In this document: positions 45,051-56,708 of the stretch, in pieces | Position numbering within the stretch: position 1 is the stretch's first letter | Layout of the letters: every line of letters begins with the position of its first letter | The notes under the pieces: model-generated | The model's input: the letters and a program-made list of their open reading frames with translations, nothing else | The model's database searches: none | What the model was told of the DNA's origin: nothing | Source of the DNA: Luteimonas huabeiensis HB2 | Lineage (GTDB): Bacteria; Pseudomonadota; Gammaproteobacteria; Xanthomonadales; Xanthomonadaceae | Assembly: GCF_000559025.1 (NCBI RefSeq) | Contig: NZ_JAAN01000030.1 | Location: 78,615 to 142,614 of the forward strand | Direction: 5' to 3' | DNA: 64,000 bases | Position numbers and translations under genes: made by a program

Positions 45051-46031
45051 ATGAGCAGCCCCCACCAAGCCGATTTCGTTCTCGAACCCGACGACACCGA
45101 GCGCCTGGCCAACCTCGCCGGCCCGTTCGACGGCCACCTGCGCCTGATCGAACTGCGCCTGGGCGTGGAGATTGCCAACCGCGGCAACGTGTTCCGCATC
45201 ACCGGCCGCGAGGAGGACGCGGTGGATCGCGCCGAGCGCTTCGTGCGCGCGCTGTACGACGAGACCGCGACCGAGACGCTCGACAACCAGGGCGTGAACC
45301 TGCGCCTGTCGCAGGCCAACGTGGAGCGTGCGGGCCATGCGCCGCAGGAAGTGGCGGTGCGGGTCAAGCGCGGCACCATCCGCGGGCGCGGCGCCAACCA
45401 GGCGAAGTACCTGCACGCGATCGCCACCCACGACATCAACTTCGGCATCGGCCCTGCGGGCACCGGCAAGACTTTCCTGGCGGTGGCGATGGCGGTCGAG
45501 GCGCTGAACGAATCGCGCGTGCAGCGGCTGGTGCTGGTGCGCCCGGCGGTGGAAGCCGGCGAGAAGCTGGGCTTCCTGCCGGGCGATCTCAGCCAGAAGG
45601 TCGATCCCTACCTGCGCCCGCTCTACGACGCGCTGTACGAGATGCTCGGCGTGGAAAAGGTGCTCAAGCTGCTGGAGAAGAACGTCATCGAGATCGCGCC
45701 GCTGGCCTACATGCGCGGGCGCACCCTCAACGACGCGTTCGTGATCCTGGACGAGGCGCAGAACACCACCATCGAGCAGATGAAGATGTTCCTGACCCGG
45801 CTGGGCTTCGGCTCCACCGCGGTGGTCACCGGCGACCTCACCCAGATCGACCTGGCGCGCCACGTGAAGTCCGGCCTGCGCGACGCCATCGACGTGCTGC
45901 GCGAGGTCGAGGGTGTGAGCTTCACCTTCTTCGAGTCGCGCGACGTGGTGCGCCATCCACTGGTGGCGCGCATCGTCGGCGCCTACGACCGCCGCGACGC
46001 CGCGGACCAGGCGACCGGACCGGCGGCCTGA
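45051..46031 (+). CDS. phoH: PhoH-like ATPase
   Basis: A 326-aa PhoH-like (YbeZ-type) P-loop ATPase. The N-terminal ~95 residues are KH-like; Walker [10 protein letters not shown] at ~134-142, [16 protein letters not shown], Walker B-type VILDEAQN at ~231-238, TGDLTQIDL. It precedes ybeY, the standard partner in ribosome quality and rRNA maturation. Start ATG 45051 follows a TTAACCT -10-like box with little leader. Confidence 0.95.
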   Translation: MSSPHQADFVLEPDDTERLANLAGPFDGHLRLIELRLGVEIANRGNVFRITGREEDAVDRAERFVRALYDETATETLDNQGVNLRLSQANVERAGHAPQEVAVRVKRGTIRGRGANQAKYLHAIATHDINFGIGPAGTGKTFLAVAMAVEALNESRVQRLVLVRPAVEAGEKLGFLPGDLSQKVDPYLRPLYDALYEMLGVEKVLKLLEKNVIEIAPLAYMRGRTLNDAFVILDEAQNTTIEQMKMFLTRLGFGSTAVVTGDLTQIDLARHVKSGLRDAIDVLREVEGVSFTFFESRDVVRHPLVARIVGAYDRRDAADQATGPAA

Positions 46032-46131
46032 GCGCGGTGCCGGCCTCGCGGCGCGGGCGGCGCGCGCAGCGGCGCCGCCCGGCGCGCGCCGTCGCCGATC
46101 CGCCGCCGCCGGCGCGACGTACAATCCCGAC

Positions 46132-46614
46132 ATGACCCAGGGCCCCGTCCGTCTCGACGTCGCCGTCGGCTATGCAGTGCCGCGCAAGGGCCTGCCCGCG
46201 GCGGCCAGCTTCCGCCGCTGGGTGGCGGCGGCGCTGGCCGGCCGCATCCGCGAGGCGGACCTGGCGATCCGCCTCGTCGGCGAGGACGAGGGCCGCGCGC
46301 TGAACCGGCACTACCGCGGCCGCGACTACGCCACCAACGTGCTGAGCTTTCCCGCCGAACTGCCGGAGGGCCTGCCCGAGGGCATCCGCCTGCCGCTGCT
46401 GGGCGATCTGGTGCTGTGCGCGCCGGTGGTGGCCCGCGAGGCGGCCGAGCAGGGCAAGCCGCTGGCCGCGCACTATGCGCACCTGACCGTGCACGGTGCC
46501 CTGCACCTGCTCGGCTGGGACCATGCCGACGATGCGGAGGCCGAGGCGATGGAGGCGCTGGAGCGCACGATCCTCGCCGAGCTGGGCATCGCCGACCCCT
46601 ACCGCGAGACCTGA
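46132..46614 (+). CDS. ybeY: endoribonuclease YbeY
   Basis: A 160-aa zinc-dependent RNase for 16S rRNA 3' processing. The motif [11 protein letters not shown] provides ligands H121, H125 and H131; TNVLSFP at 68-74 is also conserved. A TACAAT -10-like element lies just upstream. It follows phoH by 100 bp. Confidence 0.97.
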   Translation: MTQGPVRLDVAVGYAVPRKGLPAAASFRRWVAAALAGRIREADLAIRLVGEDEGRALNRHYRGRDYATNVLSFPAELPEGLPEGIRLPLLGDLVLCAPVVAREAAEQGKPLAAHYAHLTVHGALHLLGWDHADDAEAEAMEALERTILAELGIADPYRET

Positions 46615-46696
46615 GCGGCGCGGCGGCGCGACCGCGCGCGCCCTTCGCCGGCCCCGCGCTTCCGCGAAGCGGCGGCGGCCGGTCGCGCGATGCGCC

Positions 46697-47203
46697 CTAC
46701 AGGCAGTCGATCAGGCCGTCGAAGATCGACCCGCCGCCGCGCGGCAGCGGCGCGTACAGCGGGGCGTCACCGGCGAGCGCGTCCAGCAGCGCCTGCAGGG
46801 AGGTTGCCGGCGCCAGCGGCGTCGTGCAGGTCCAGGACTGCGCACGCACGGCGATCTTCCCGGAGACCGGATCGACCGCCTCGTCGCTGGCGGCGAACAC
46901 CCAGGCGCACATGCCGATGCGGCCGCTGGCCGCATGGACCGAGCAGCGGTAGGCCAGCGACTGGATGTTGGCGAATTCGCCCTCGCAGAAGGTGTCGCCG
47001 CAGATGTCGTCGAAGCCCCGCCGCAGCGCCCGCGTCAGCGCGTACCACGCCTCGATGCGATCGTCGTCGGCGCGCAGGTAGGTGGGCGCGTCGACGTAGG
47101 GGCCGTCGCGCGATGGCGTGCCGCCGGCGGCGTGCGACGGCGCCGCCGCGGCGAGGACCAGCGCGGCGCAGGCGGCGGCGAACGGAAGACGTGGGCTGGA
47201 CAT
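46697..47203 (-). CDS. hypothetical exported Cys-containing protein
   Basis: A 168-aa secreted protein: signal peptide ending PSHAAG (residue ~27), then a domain with six cysteines (DICGDTFCEGE, YRCSVHA, GMCAW, WTCTT, and the final DCL) that could form three disulfides in the periplasm. No known family by eye. GAGGAG at 47211 fixes the start at 47203 rather than five codons upstream. It sits antisense between ybeY and corC, which are normally adjacent. Confidence 0.75.
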   Translation of the reverse strand: MSSPRLPFAAACAALVLAAAAPSHAAGGTPSRDGPYVDAPTYLRADDDRIEAWYALTRALRRGFDDICGDTFCEGEFANIQSLAYRCSVHAASGRIGMCAWVFAASDEAVDPVSGKIAVRAQSWTCTTPLAPATSLQALLDALAGDAPLYAPLPRGGGSIFDGLIDCL

Positions 47204-47487
47204 GCGGTTGCTCCTCAAGCGAACGGGACGGGGCCGCGGGCGACCGGGACGGCGCGGGGACCGACCCGCCCGGCCCGGTCGCCCGCGGCCCTCGCAGCGT
47301 CGCAGACCAGTCCGGCCCCGGTCTGCCGGCGACCTGCGCGTCCGGTCGTGCGCGAACGCCCCGCAGCCGGGTCGGATCTTTCCGACCCGCGCCCGGAGGG
47401 CGCCGCCGCGGGGCGCGTCTGGACACGCCCCGGCGCCGACGCGCTAGACTTGCGCACGACGCCCTGCCGGGCGCCCACGCAACCGCG

Positions 47488-48369
47488 ATGTCAGAAGACG
47501 ACAGTAGTCCCTCCCCTACGCAAGACGCCTCGGAAAAACGCCGCAGCTGGCTGGACCGGATCAGCTCCGCGATCTCCGGCGAGCCGACCACCCGCGAAGA
47601 CCTGGTGGAGATCCTCCGCGACGCGCACACCGACGGCCTGATCGAGGCCGACACGCTGCGCATGATGGAGGGCGCGATCGCCGTATCGGGCATGAGCGTG
47701 GCCGACGTGATGGTGCCGCGCTCGCAGATGGTGGTCCTGGCCCTGGAGGACGACTTCGTCGACCTCATGCGCCAGGTGGTGGAGTCCGGGCATTCCCGCT
47801 TCCCGGTGCACGGCGAGGACAAGGACGAGATCCTCGGCATCCTGCTGGCCAAGGACCTGCTGCGCGGCGTGGTGCCGGGCAGCCCGCAGGTGCAGGTGCG
47901 CGAGCTGCTGCGCCCGGCGGTGCTGATCCCCGAATCCAAGCGCCTGGACGTGCTGCTGCGCGAGTTCCGGCAGTCGCGCAACCACATGGCCATCGTCATC
48001 GACGAGTACGGCGGCGTGGCCGGGCTGATCACCATCGAGGACGTGCTGGAGGAGATCGTCGGCGAGATCGACGACGAGTACGACGAGGCGGTGGATTCCA
48101 GCGCGCTGATCGCCGCCCAGGCCGACGGCCAGTACCTGGTCAACGCGCTGACCCCGATCGAGGACTTCAACCAGCGCTTCGGCGCCGACTTCGGCGACGA
48201 GGAGTACGACACCATCGGCGGCCTGGTCACCGCGGCCATCGGCCACCTGCCCGAGGCGGGCGAGGAGCTGACCCTGGGCCGCTTCGCCTTCCGCGTGGCG
48301 CGCGCGGACTCGCGCCGCCTGCACGCCCTGCACGTGAGCGTGCTCGCCGAACCGCAACAGGACGCCTGA
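47488..48369 (+). CDS. corC: HlyC/CorC-family CBS-domain transporter accessory protein
   Basis: A 293-aa cytoplasmic protein: N-terminal helical region, tandem CBS domains (~68-190: VMVPRSQMVVLALEDDF, SRFPVHGEDKDEILGILLAKDLL, MAIVIDEYGGVAGLITIEDVLEEIVGEIDDEYDE), and a C-terminal CorC/HlyC domain (~205-285). Lacks the membrane DUF21 domain, fitting CorC/YbeX. Associated with Mg2+/Co2+ efflux and ribosome maturation in its conserved linkage with ybeY. Confidence 0.94.
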   Translation: MSEDDSSPSPTQDASEKRRSWLDRISSAISGEPTTREDLVEILRDAHTDGLIEADTLRMMEGAIAVSGMSVADVMVPRSQMVVLALEDDFVDLMRQVVESGHSRFPVHGEDKDEILGILLAKDLLRGVVPGSPQVQVRELLRPAVLIPESKRLDVLLREFRQSRNHMAIVIDEYGGVAGLITIEDVLEEIVGEIDDEYDEAVDSSALIAAQADGQYLVNALTPIEDFNQRFGADFGDEEYDTIGGLVTAAIGHLPEAGEELTLGRFAFRVARADSRRLHALHVSVLAEPQQDA

Positions 48370-48373
48370 GCCG

Positions 48374-49576
48374 ATGGGGCGCGCCACCGCTCCGGCGCGG
48401 CGGCGCGCGTGGGCCCTGGCGGTCGCCGCGCTGTTCGCGCTGTGCTCGCTGGCGGCGCAGGCCGCGCCGCGCATCGGCGTGGCGACGATGCAGCCGGGCG
48501 AGATCTTCTTCGAGCGCTTCGGCCACAACGCCATCGTCGTCGACGACCCGGCGCTGCCGGAGCCGGTCTCCTACAACTACGGCTACTTCGACCTCGACGA
48601 GCCCGGCTTCGTCGGCAACTTCGTGCGCGGCGAGATGACCTACATGCTGGTCGCGCTGCCGCTGTCGCAGGACCTGGCCTACTACCGCGACGTGGGCCGC
48701 GGCGTCTCCATCCAGTGGCTCGCGCTCGACGACGCCGAGGCCGCGGCGCTGGCGGCGGCGCTGGCCGAGAACGCGCGGCCGGAGAACGCGCGCTACCGCT
48801 ACGACTACTTCACCGACAACTGCTCCACCCGCGTGCGCGACGCGCTCGACGAAGCGCTCGGCGGCCTGTTGCGCCGCCAGTTGCAGGGCCGTTCGCGCGG
48901 CAACACCTACCGCGGCGAGGCGGTGCGGCTGGCCTCGCCGGCGCCGTGGATGTGGCTGGGCTTCGACATCGGCCTGGGGCCGCGGTCCGACCGCCCCAAC
49001 GCGCTGTGGGAGGACGCCTTCGTACCGATGCGGCTGGCGGACGCGCTGCGCGGGCTGCGGCGCGCCGACGGGCGCGCGCTGGTGTCGGCCGAAGCCGAGC
49101 TGCTGCCGCATCGCCTGGCGCCGGAACCGCCCGAGGCGCCGCGCCCGTGGTGGCCGTGGGGCGTGGCCGGCGTGGCGCTGGCGGCCGCGATCGCATGGGG
49201 CGCGCGCCGCGCGCCGCGCGCGACGGCCGCAGCCGGCCTTGCGTTCTGGAGCCTGTGCGCGCTGCTGGGCGCGGCGATGCTCTTCATCTGGCTGTTCACC
49301 GCGCACCGCTTCGGCTGGGGCAACCAGAACCTGCTGCTGTTCGACCCGCTGTGCGCGCTGCTGCTGCCCGGCGGCTGGCGGCTGCTGCGCGGCCGCGCGC
49401 CCGGCCGCCTGTTCGGCTGGACGCTCGCCGCCGTCGCGGTCGCGGCGGCGATCGCGCTATTCCTGCACTGGCTGCCGGTGCAGCCGCAGCGCAACGCGCA
49501 CTGGATCGCGCTGCTGCTGCCGCTGCACCTGGCTTGGCTGTGGGCTCTGCGCGGCCGGCGCGATCGCGCGGCGTAG
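48374..49576 (+). CDS. DUF4105-domain membrane protein
   Basis: A 400-aa envelope protein. Signal segment ~9-29; DUF4105 domain ~32-200 with PGEIFFERFGHNAIVV, VSYNYGYFDLDEPGFVGNFVRG and DYFTDNCSTRVRDALDEALGG, where the Cys and His recall NlpC/P60-like active sites; then four to five C-terminal helices (~255-395). Starts 4 bp after corC. Function unknown. Confidence 0.87.
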   Translation: MGRATAPARRRAWALAVAALFALCSLAAQAAPRIGVATMQPGEIFFERFGHNAIVVDDPALPEPVSYNYGYFDLDEPGFVGNFVRGEMTYMLVALPLSQDLAYYRDVGRGVSIQWLALDDAEAAALAAALAENARPENARYRYDYFTDNCSTRVRDALDEALGGLLRRQLQGRSRGNTYRGEAVRLASPAPWMWLGFDIGLGPRSDRPNALWEDAFVPMRLADALRGLRRADGRALVSAEAELLPHRLAPEPPEAPRPWWPWGVAGVALAAAIAWGARRAPRATAAAGLAFWSLCALLGAAMLFIWLFTAHRFGWGNQNLLLFDPLCALLLPGGWRLLRGRAPGRLFGWTLAAVAVAAAIALFLHWLPVQPQRNAHWIALLLPLHLAWLWALRGRRDRAA

Positions 49577-49625
49577 CGTCGGGCCCGGCTTGCCCCGGCG
49601 GCGGCGGCCGGCGCAGGATGCCGCC

Positions 49626-50621
49626 ATGACCGAAACCGCCGCCCGCCCCGCCTCCGTCGTCGATTGCGCCTGGTACGACCGCCGCGCCGCGCGCCACGAG
49701 ATCGACCTGGACCAGATCGGCGACGTGCTCGCGCGCGAGGACGAGGGCTTCGTCTGGCTGGGCCTGTACGAGCCGGACGAGGCGGTGCTCTCCAAGCTGA
49801 AGGAGGAGTTCGGCCTGCACGAGCTGGCCATCGAGGATGCGCATTCGGCGCACCAGCGGCCGAAGATCGAGGCCTACGGCAATTCGCTGTTCCTGGTGGT
49901 CAACACCGCGCAGATGCTCGAGGGCCGCATCGTCTACGGCGAGACCCATCTCTTCGTCGGCCCGCGCTTCCTGGTCACCGTGCGCCACGGCGCCTCGCTG
50001 TCCTACGCGCCCGCGCGGGCGCGGGTGGAGCGCGAGCCCGAGCTGCTGGAAGCCGGGCCGGCCTACGCGCTGTACGCGGTGCTGGACTTCATCGTCGACA
50101 ACTACCTGCCCATCGCCGCCGACTTCCGCGCCACCCTGCGCGCGCTGGAGCGCGACATCTTCTCCGACGCCTACCACCGCGGCACCATCGTGCGCCTGTA
50201 CGACCTCAAGCGGGAACTGACCGAGATGCGGATGTCGGTGGCGCCGCTGCTCGACGTGCTGTCGCAGTTGGTCCGCTCGCCGACCCCGCAGATCCCGGAC
50301 ACGGTGCGCCTCTACTTCCGCGACGTCCACGACCACGTGGTGCGGGTCAACGACACCATCGACGCGCTGCGCGACCTGCTCGGCACCGCGATGGCGGTCA
50401 ACCAGTCGCTGGTGACCCTGGCCCAGGGCGAGACGGTGAAGAAGCTCGGCGCCTGGGCCGCGCTGCTGGCCGCGCCCACGCTCATCACCAGCTGGTACGG
50501 CATGAACTTCCGCGGCATGCCGGAGCTGGACGACCGCTACGCCTACCCGGTGCTGATCGGGATCGTCGCGGCGGTCTGCCTGGGCCTGTACCGCCTGTTC
50601 AAGCGCTCGAAGTGGCTGTAG
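49626..50621 (+). CDS. corA: CorA-family Mg2+/Co2+ transporter
   Basis: A 331-aa divalent cation channel: large cytoplasmic domain, a long stalk helix, and two C-terminal helices with the selectivity motif YGMNF (~297-301) between them. The C-terminus is basic (KRSKWL). Located near corC, with which it could work in Mg2+ balance; co-regulation is not evident. Confidence 0.95.
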   Translation: MTETAARPASVVDCAWYDRRAARHEIDLDQIGDVLAREDEGFVWLGLYEPDEAVLSKLKEEFGLHELAIEDAHSAHQRPKIEAYGNSLFLVVNTAQMLEGRIVYGETHLFVGPRFLVTVRHGASLSYAPARARVEREPELLEAGPAYALYAVLDFIVDNYLPIAADFRATLRALERDIFSDAYHRGTIVRLYDLKRELTEMRMSVAPLLDVLSQLVRSPTPQIPDTVRLYFRDVHDHVVRVNDTIDALRDLLGTAMAVNQSLVTLAQGETVKKLGAWAALLAAPTLITSWYGMNFRGMPELDDRYAYPVLIGIVAAVCLGLYRLFKRSKWL

Positions 50622-50767
50622 CCGCGCGCCGGCCCGCCCCGCCCGGCGCGGCGGCGCGCGGGCGGGCGACTACGACCAAAGTCTAGGCGCCCGCCCCCGC
50701 CCGGCGCTTGACCCCCCGCGCCGCGGCGTGGAGGCTTGTCGCGGTCATCCCGGGAGTTCCCTTCCAC

Positions 50768-52855
50768 ATGAAAGCCGTCTCCAAGCTGGCCTGGGCCGCG
50801 CTCGCCCTGCTCGGCGCGTTCTGCCTGGGCACCGTCGCGCTGCGCCGCGGCGAATCCATCAACGCGCTGTGGATCGTCGCCGCGGCGGTCTCGATCTACC
50901 TGGTGGCCTACCGCTACTACAGCCTGTACATCGCCCGCAACGTGATGCAGCTGGACCCGACGCGCGCGACGCCCGCGCACGTCAACAACGACGGCCTGGA
51001 CTACGTCCCCACCAACAAGCACGTGCTGTTCGGCCACCACTTCGCCGCCATCGCCGGCGCCGGCCCGCTGGTGGGCCCGGTGCTGGCCGCGCAGATGGGC
51101 TACCTGCCCGGCATGCTGTGGCTGATCGCCGGCGTGGTGCTGGCCGGCGCGGTGCAGGACTTCATGGTCCTGTTCGTCTCCTCCCGCCGCAACGGCCGCT
51201 CGCTGGGCGATCTGGTCCGCGAGGAGATGGGCCCGGTCGCCGGCACCATCGCCCTGTTCGGCGCCTTCATGATCATGATCATCATCCTCGCGGTGCTGGC
51301 GATGATCGTGGTCAAGGCCCTGGCCGAGAGCCCGTGGGGCATGTTCACGGTGATCGCGACGATGCCCATCGCGATCTTCATGGGCGTCTACATGCGCTAC
51401 ATCCGGCCGGGCAAGATCGGCGAGATCTCGGTGATCGGCATCGTCCTGCTGCTGTTGGCGATCTGGTTCGGCGGCCGCGTCGGCGCGCACCCGACCTGGG
51501 GCCCGGCCTTCACCTTCACCGGCACCCAGATCACCTGGATGCTGATCGGCTACGGCTTCGTCGCCGCGGTGCTGCCGGTCTGGCTGCTGCTCGCCCCGCG
51601 CGACTACCTCTCCACCTTCCTCAAGATCGGCGTCGTCGTGGCGCTGGCGATCGGCATCGTCATCGCCAGCCCCGAGGTGACCTCGCTGAAGATGCCGGCG
51701 CTGACCCAGTTCGCCGCCAGCGGCGAGGGCCCGGTGTGGCGCGGCGACATCTTCCCGTTCCTGTTCATCACCATCGCCTGCGGCGCGGTGTCGGGCTTCC
51801 ATGCGCTGATCAGCTCGGGCACCACGCCCAAGCTGCTGGCCAACGAGACCCACGCCCGCTACATCGGCTACGGCGGCATGCTGATGGAGTCGTTCGTGGC
51901 GATCATGGCGCTGGTGGCCGCCTCGATCATCGAGCCGGGCATCTACTTCGCCATGAACAGCCCCGCGGCCGTCATCGGCACCGACCCGGCCAGCGTCGCG
52001 GCCACGGTCAGCAGCTGGGGCTTCCACGTGACCCCGGAGATGCTCGAGCAGACCGCGCGCGACATCGGCGAGGGCACCATCATCTCGCGCGCCGGCGGCG
52101 CGCCGACGCTGGCGGTGGGCATCGCGGTGATCCTGCACGACGCCCTGCCCGGCGGCGACGCGATGATGGCCTTCTGGTACCACTTCGCGATCCTGTTCGA
52201 GGCGCTGTTCATCCTGACCGCGGTGGACGCGGGCACCCGCGCCGGCCGCTTCATGCTGCAGGACCTGCTGGGCAGCTTCGTGCCGGCGCTGCGCCGCACC
52301 GATTCCTGGGGCGCCAACGTGGTCGGCACCGCGGGCTGCGTGGCGCTGTGGGGCTACTTCCTGTACCAGGGCGTGGTCGATCCGCTCGGCGGCATCAACA
52401 CCCTGTGGCCGCTGTTCGGCATCGCCAACCAGATGCTGGCCGGCATCGCGCTGATGCTGTGCACGGTGGTGCTGTTCAAGATGAAGCGCGACCGCTACGC
52501 CTGGGTCACCATCGTGCCGGCGGTCTGGCTGCTGATCTGCACCACCTACGCCGGCCTGATCAAGATCTTCGACGGCAACCCGGCGATGGGCTTCATCGCC
52601 CAGGCCCGCCACTACCAGAACGCGATCGCCAACGGCGAACTGCTGGGCGCGGCCAAGACCATGGGCCAGATGCAGCAGGTGGTGGTCAACGGCTACGTCA
52701 ACGCCGGCCTGACGGTACTGTTCCTGTTCGTGGTGTTCGCCGTGCTGGCCTACGCCGTGCGCGCGATCGCCAAGGCGCGCGCCACCGGCGAGCGCACCGA
52801 CCGCGAGACCGCCTACGTCGCGCTGTCGGAAGACCAGCAGAAGGCGTGGCTGTAA
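50768..52855 (+). CDS. cstA: CstA-family carbon starvation transporter
   Basis: A 695-aa polytopic permease; E. coli CstA and BtsT take up peptides or pyruvate. Visible: YVPTNKHVLFGHHFAAIAGAGPLVGPVLAAQMGYLPG at ~80-116 (the family signature), GFHALISSGTTPK near 345, and FGIANQMLAGIAL near 555. Start ATG 50768 is preferred to an upstream GTG-type start. It overlaps ybdD by one base (TAATG). Confidence 0.95.
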   Translation: MKAVSKLAWAALALLGAFCLGTVALRRGESINALWIVAAAVSIYLVAYRYYSLYIARNVMQLDPTRATPAHVNNDGLDYVPTNKHVLFGHHFAAIAGAGPLVGPVLAAQMGYLPGMLWLIAGVVLAGAVQDFMVLFVSSRRNGRSLGDLVREEMGPVAGTIALFGAFMIMIIILAVLAMIVVKALAESPWGMFTVIATMPIAIFMGVYMRYIRPGKIGEISVIGIVLLLLAIWFGGRVGAHPTWGPAFTFTGTQITWMLIGYGFVAAVLPVWLLLAPRDYLSTFLKIGVVVALAIGIVIASPEVTSLKMPALTQFAASGEGPVWRGDIFPFLFITIACGAVSGFHALISSGTTPKLLANETHARYIGYGGMLMESFVAIMALVAASIIEPGIYFAMNSPAAVIGTDPASVAATVSSWGFHVTPEMLEQTARDIGEGTIISRAGGAPTLAVGIAVILHDALPGGDAMMAFWYHFAILFEALFILTAVDAGTRAGRFMLQDLLGSFVPALRRTDSWGANVVGTAGCVALWGYFLYQGVVDPLGGINTLWPLFGIANQMLAGIALMLCTVVLFKMKRDRYAWVTIVPAVWLLICTTYAGLIKIFDGNPAMGFIAQARHYQNAIANGELLGAAKTMGQMQQVVVNGYVNAGLTVLFLFVVFAVLAYAVRAIAKARATGERTDRETAYVALSEDQQKAWL

Positions 52856-53079
52856 TGGGCTCGCAACTGGTCCCGGTCTCCTTCTTCGCCACCCAGAAGC
52901 TGGTGTGGCGGCGGCTGGTGGAGACCGCCCGGCTGTGCTGCGGGATCCCGGACTACGACAACTACGTCCGCCACGTGCTGGAAAAGCACCCGGACCGCGA
53001 GCCGATGGACTACAAGACCTTCTTCCGCGAGCGCCAGGAAGCCCGGTTCGGCGGGCGCAACGGCTTCCGCTGCTGCTGA
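52855..53079 (+). CDS. YbdD/YjiX family CstA-associated small protein
   Basis: A 74-aa protein with the family core GIPDYDNYVRHVLEKHPDRE and MDYKTFFRERQEARFGG and the typical RCC C-terminus. Usually encoded next to cstA or btsT and thought to modulate the transporter. Coupled to cstA by a one-base overlap. The C-terminal CC occurs in place of a selenocysteine found in some relatives. Confidence 0.93.
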   Translation: MGSQLVPVSFFATQKLVWRRLVETARLCCGIPDYDNYVRHVLEKHPDREPMDYKTFFRERQEARFGGRNGFRCC

Positions 53080-53106
53080 ACCGGCGGCAGGCGCGGCCCC
53101 ATGCGA

Positions 53107-53137
53107 GGGCGGGACTTCGGTCCCGCCCTTCTTCTTT
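53107..53137 (+). terminator. intrinsic terminator after cstA-ybdD
   Basis: A perfect 9-bp stem GGGCGGGAC / GTCCCGCCC capped by a TTCG tetraloop, followed by TTCTTCTTT. It lies between convergent genes and faces the end of the DUF819 gene. Confidence 0.88.
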
Positions 53138-53143
53138 GGCGCG

Positions 53144-54394
53144 CTACTGCCCCGCCATCACCCGCAGCACCTGGCCGATGAAGTAGGCGATGACCGTGCC
53201 GGTGGCGTAGCCGACCGTGCCCAGCAGCACGCCCACCGGCGCCAGCGACGGGTGGAAGGCCGCGGCGATCACCGGCGCCGAGGCGGCGGCGCCGATGTTG
53301 CCCATCGAGCCCACCCCGAAATAGAACAGCGGCGCGTTGACCAGCCGCGCCGCGCCCCAGATCGTCAGCACGTGCACGGCCATCCAGATCGCGCCGATGG
53401 CCAGCAGCTCCGGCCGGTCGGCCAGTTGCAGGAAGTCCATCTGCATGCCGATGCAGGCGATCAGGAAGTACAGGAAGACCGTGCCCAGCTTGGAGGCGCC
53501 CGCGCTCTCCAGCTCGCGCGCGCGGGTGAAGCTGAGCGCGAGGCCCGCCAGCGTGGACAGCACCACCACCCACACGAAGGACGAGTCCAGGCTGAAGCGC
53601 GAGGCGGACTCGACGTTGGCGCCGAACCAGGCCGCGACCGGGCCGCCCACCGCGTGCGCCAGCCCGACGATGCCGAACGCGACGCCGACGATCGTCATCA
53701 GGTCGGTCAGGCTCGGGATGCGCGCGTTGGCGGCCTCGTAGGCGGCGATGCGGTCGCGCAGCTCGTCGAGCGCGCGGGTGTCGGCGCCGCTGCGCCGGTC
53801 GATCTGCGCGGCGCGGTTGGCCAGGAACAGCAGCACCGCCATCCACAGGCTGGCGAAGGCCACGTCCACCACCGCGAACTGGCCGAACAGGGTCGCGTCC
53901 ACGCCGTAGACCTCGCGGATGGCGACCATGTTGGCGCCGCCGCCGATCCAGCTGCCCGACAGCGCCGCCATGCCCTTCCAGGTGTCGCCGGCGACCGCCG
54001 GCGGGTGCAGCCACTCCATCAGCTGGAACGAGACCACCGCGCCCAGCGCGATGCCCAGGGTACCGGCGCAGAACACGAACAGCAGCTTCGGCCCCAGCTT
54101 CAGGATGCCCTTGAGGTCGATCGACAGCGTCAGCAGCACCAGCGCCGCCGGCAGCAGGACGCGGCTGGCGATGGGGTTGTAGAGGGTGCTGTCCTCGCCG
54201 TCGATCAGGCCCACGGTGTTGTAGAGCGCCGGCACGAAATAGCACAGCAACAGCGCCGGCACCCAGGCGAAGAACTTGCGCCAGAACGGCGTGGGCCCGC
54301 TGGCCAGCCAGAAGATCAGGCCCAGCGTGGCGGCGATCAGGCCGAAGACGACGATGTCGTTGCCGATGAGGGCGCTGCGGTCGGTCTCGTTCAT
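53144..54394 (-). CDS. DUF819 family membrane protein
   Basis: A 416-aa polytopic protein with about ten helices. LSGSWIGGGANMVAIREVYGVDATLFGQFAVVD around 145-177 and GVGSMGNIGAAASAPVIAAAFHPSLAPVG around 360-390 are the inverted-repeat signatures of this YjcL-like carrier family. Substrate unknown. Confidence 0.9.
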   Translation of the reverse strand: MNETDRSALIGNDIVVFGLIAATLGLIFWLASGPTPFWRKFFAWVPALLLCYFVPALYNTVGLIDGEDSTLYNPIASRVLLPAALVLLTLSIDLKGILKLGPKLLFVFCAGTLGIALGAVVSFQLMEWLHPPAVAGDTWKGMAALSGSWIGGGANMVAIREVYGVDATLFGQFAVVDVAFASLWMAVLLFLANRAAQIDRRSGADTRALDELRDRIAAYEAANARIPSLTDLMTIVGVAFGIVGLAHAVGGPVAAWFGANVESASRFSLDSSFVWVVVLSTLAGLALSFTRARELESAGASKLGTVFLYFLIACIGMQMDFLQLADRPELLAIGAIWMAVHVLTIWGAARLVNAPLFYFGVGSMGNIGAAASAPVIAAAFHPSLAPVGVLLGTVGYATGTVIAYFIGQVLRVMAGQ

Positions 54395-54547
54395 GCGGTG
54401 TCGGAAGGTCCGGAGGAGGCGCGGGCGGCCGCGCGGCCGCCTACCTTATCGCGCCGCAGGTCCGCGCGCGCGCCGGATGCACACGCCAGCGCGCGGGCCC
54501 CGACCTGGACCGCGCTTCAAACGGCGCCAGGCCGGCCGGCGCCGCGC

Positions 54548-56632
<2,085 letters not shown>

Positions 56633-56708
56633 CGGCGACTCCGGGGCGGAACGGACCCGGCGATGTTAGCCGATGCGGGCCGCCCGGCGCGCCGGACGGC
56701 CCTGCGCC

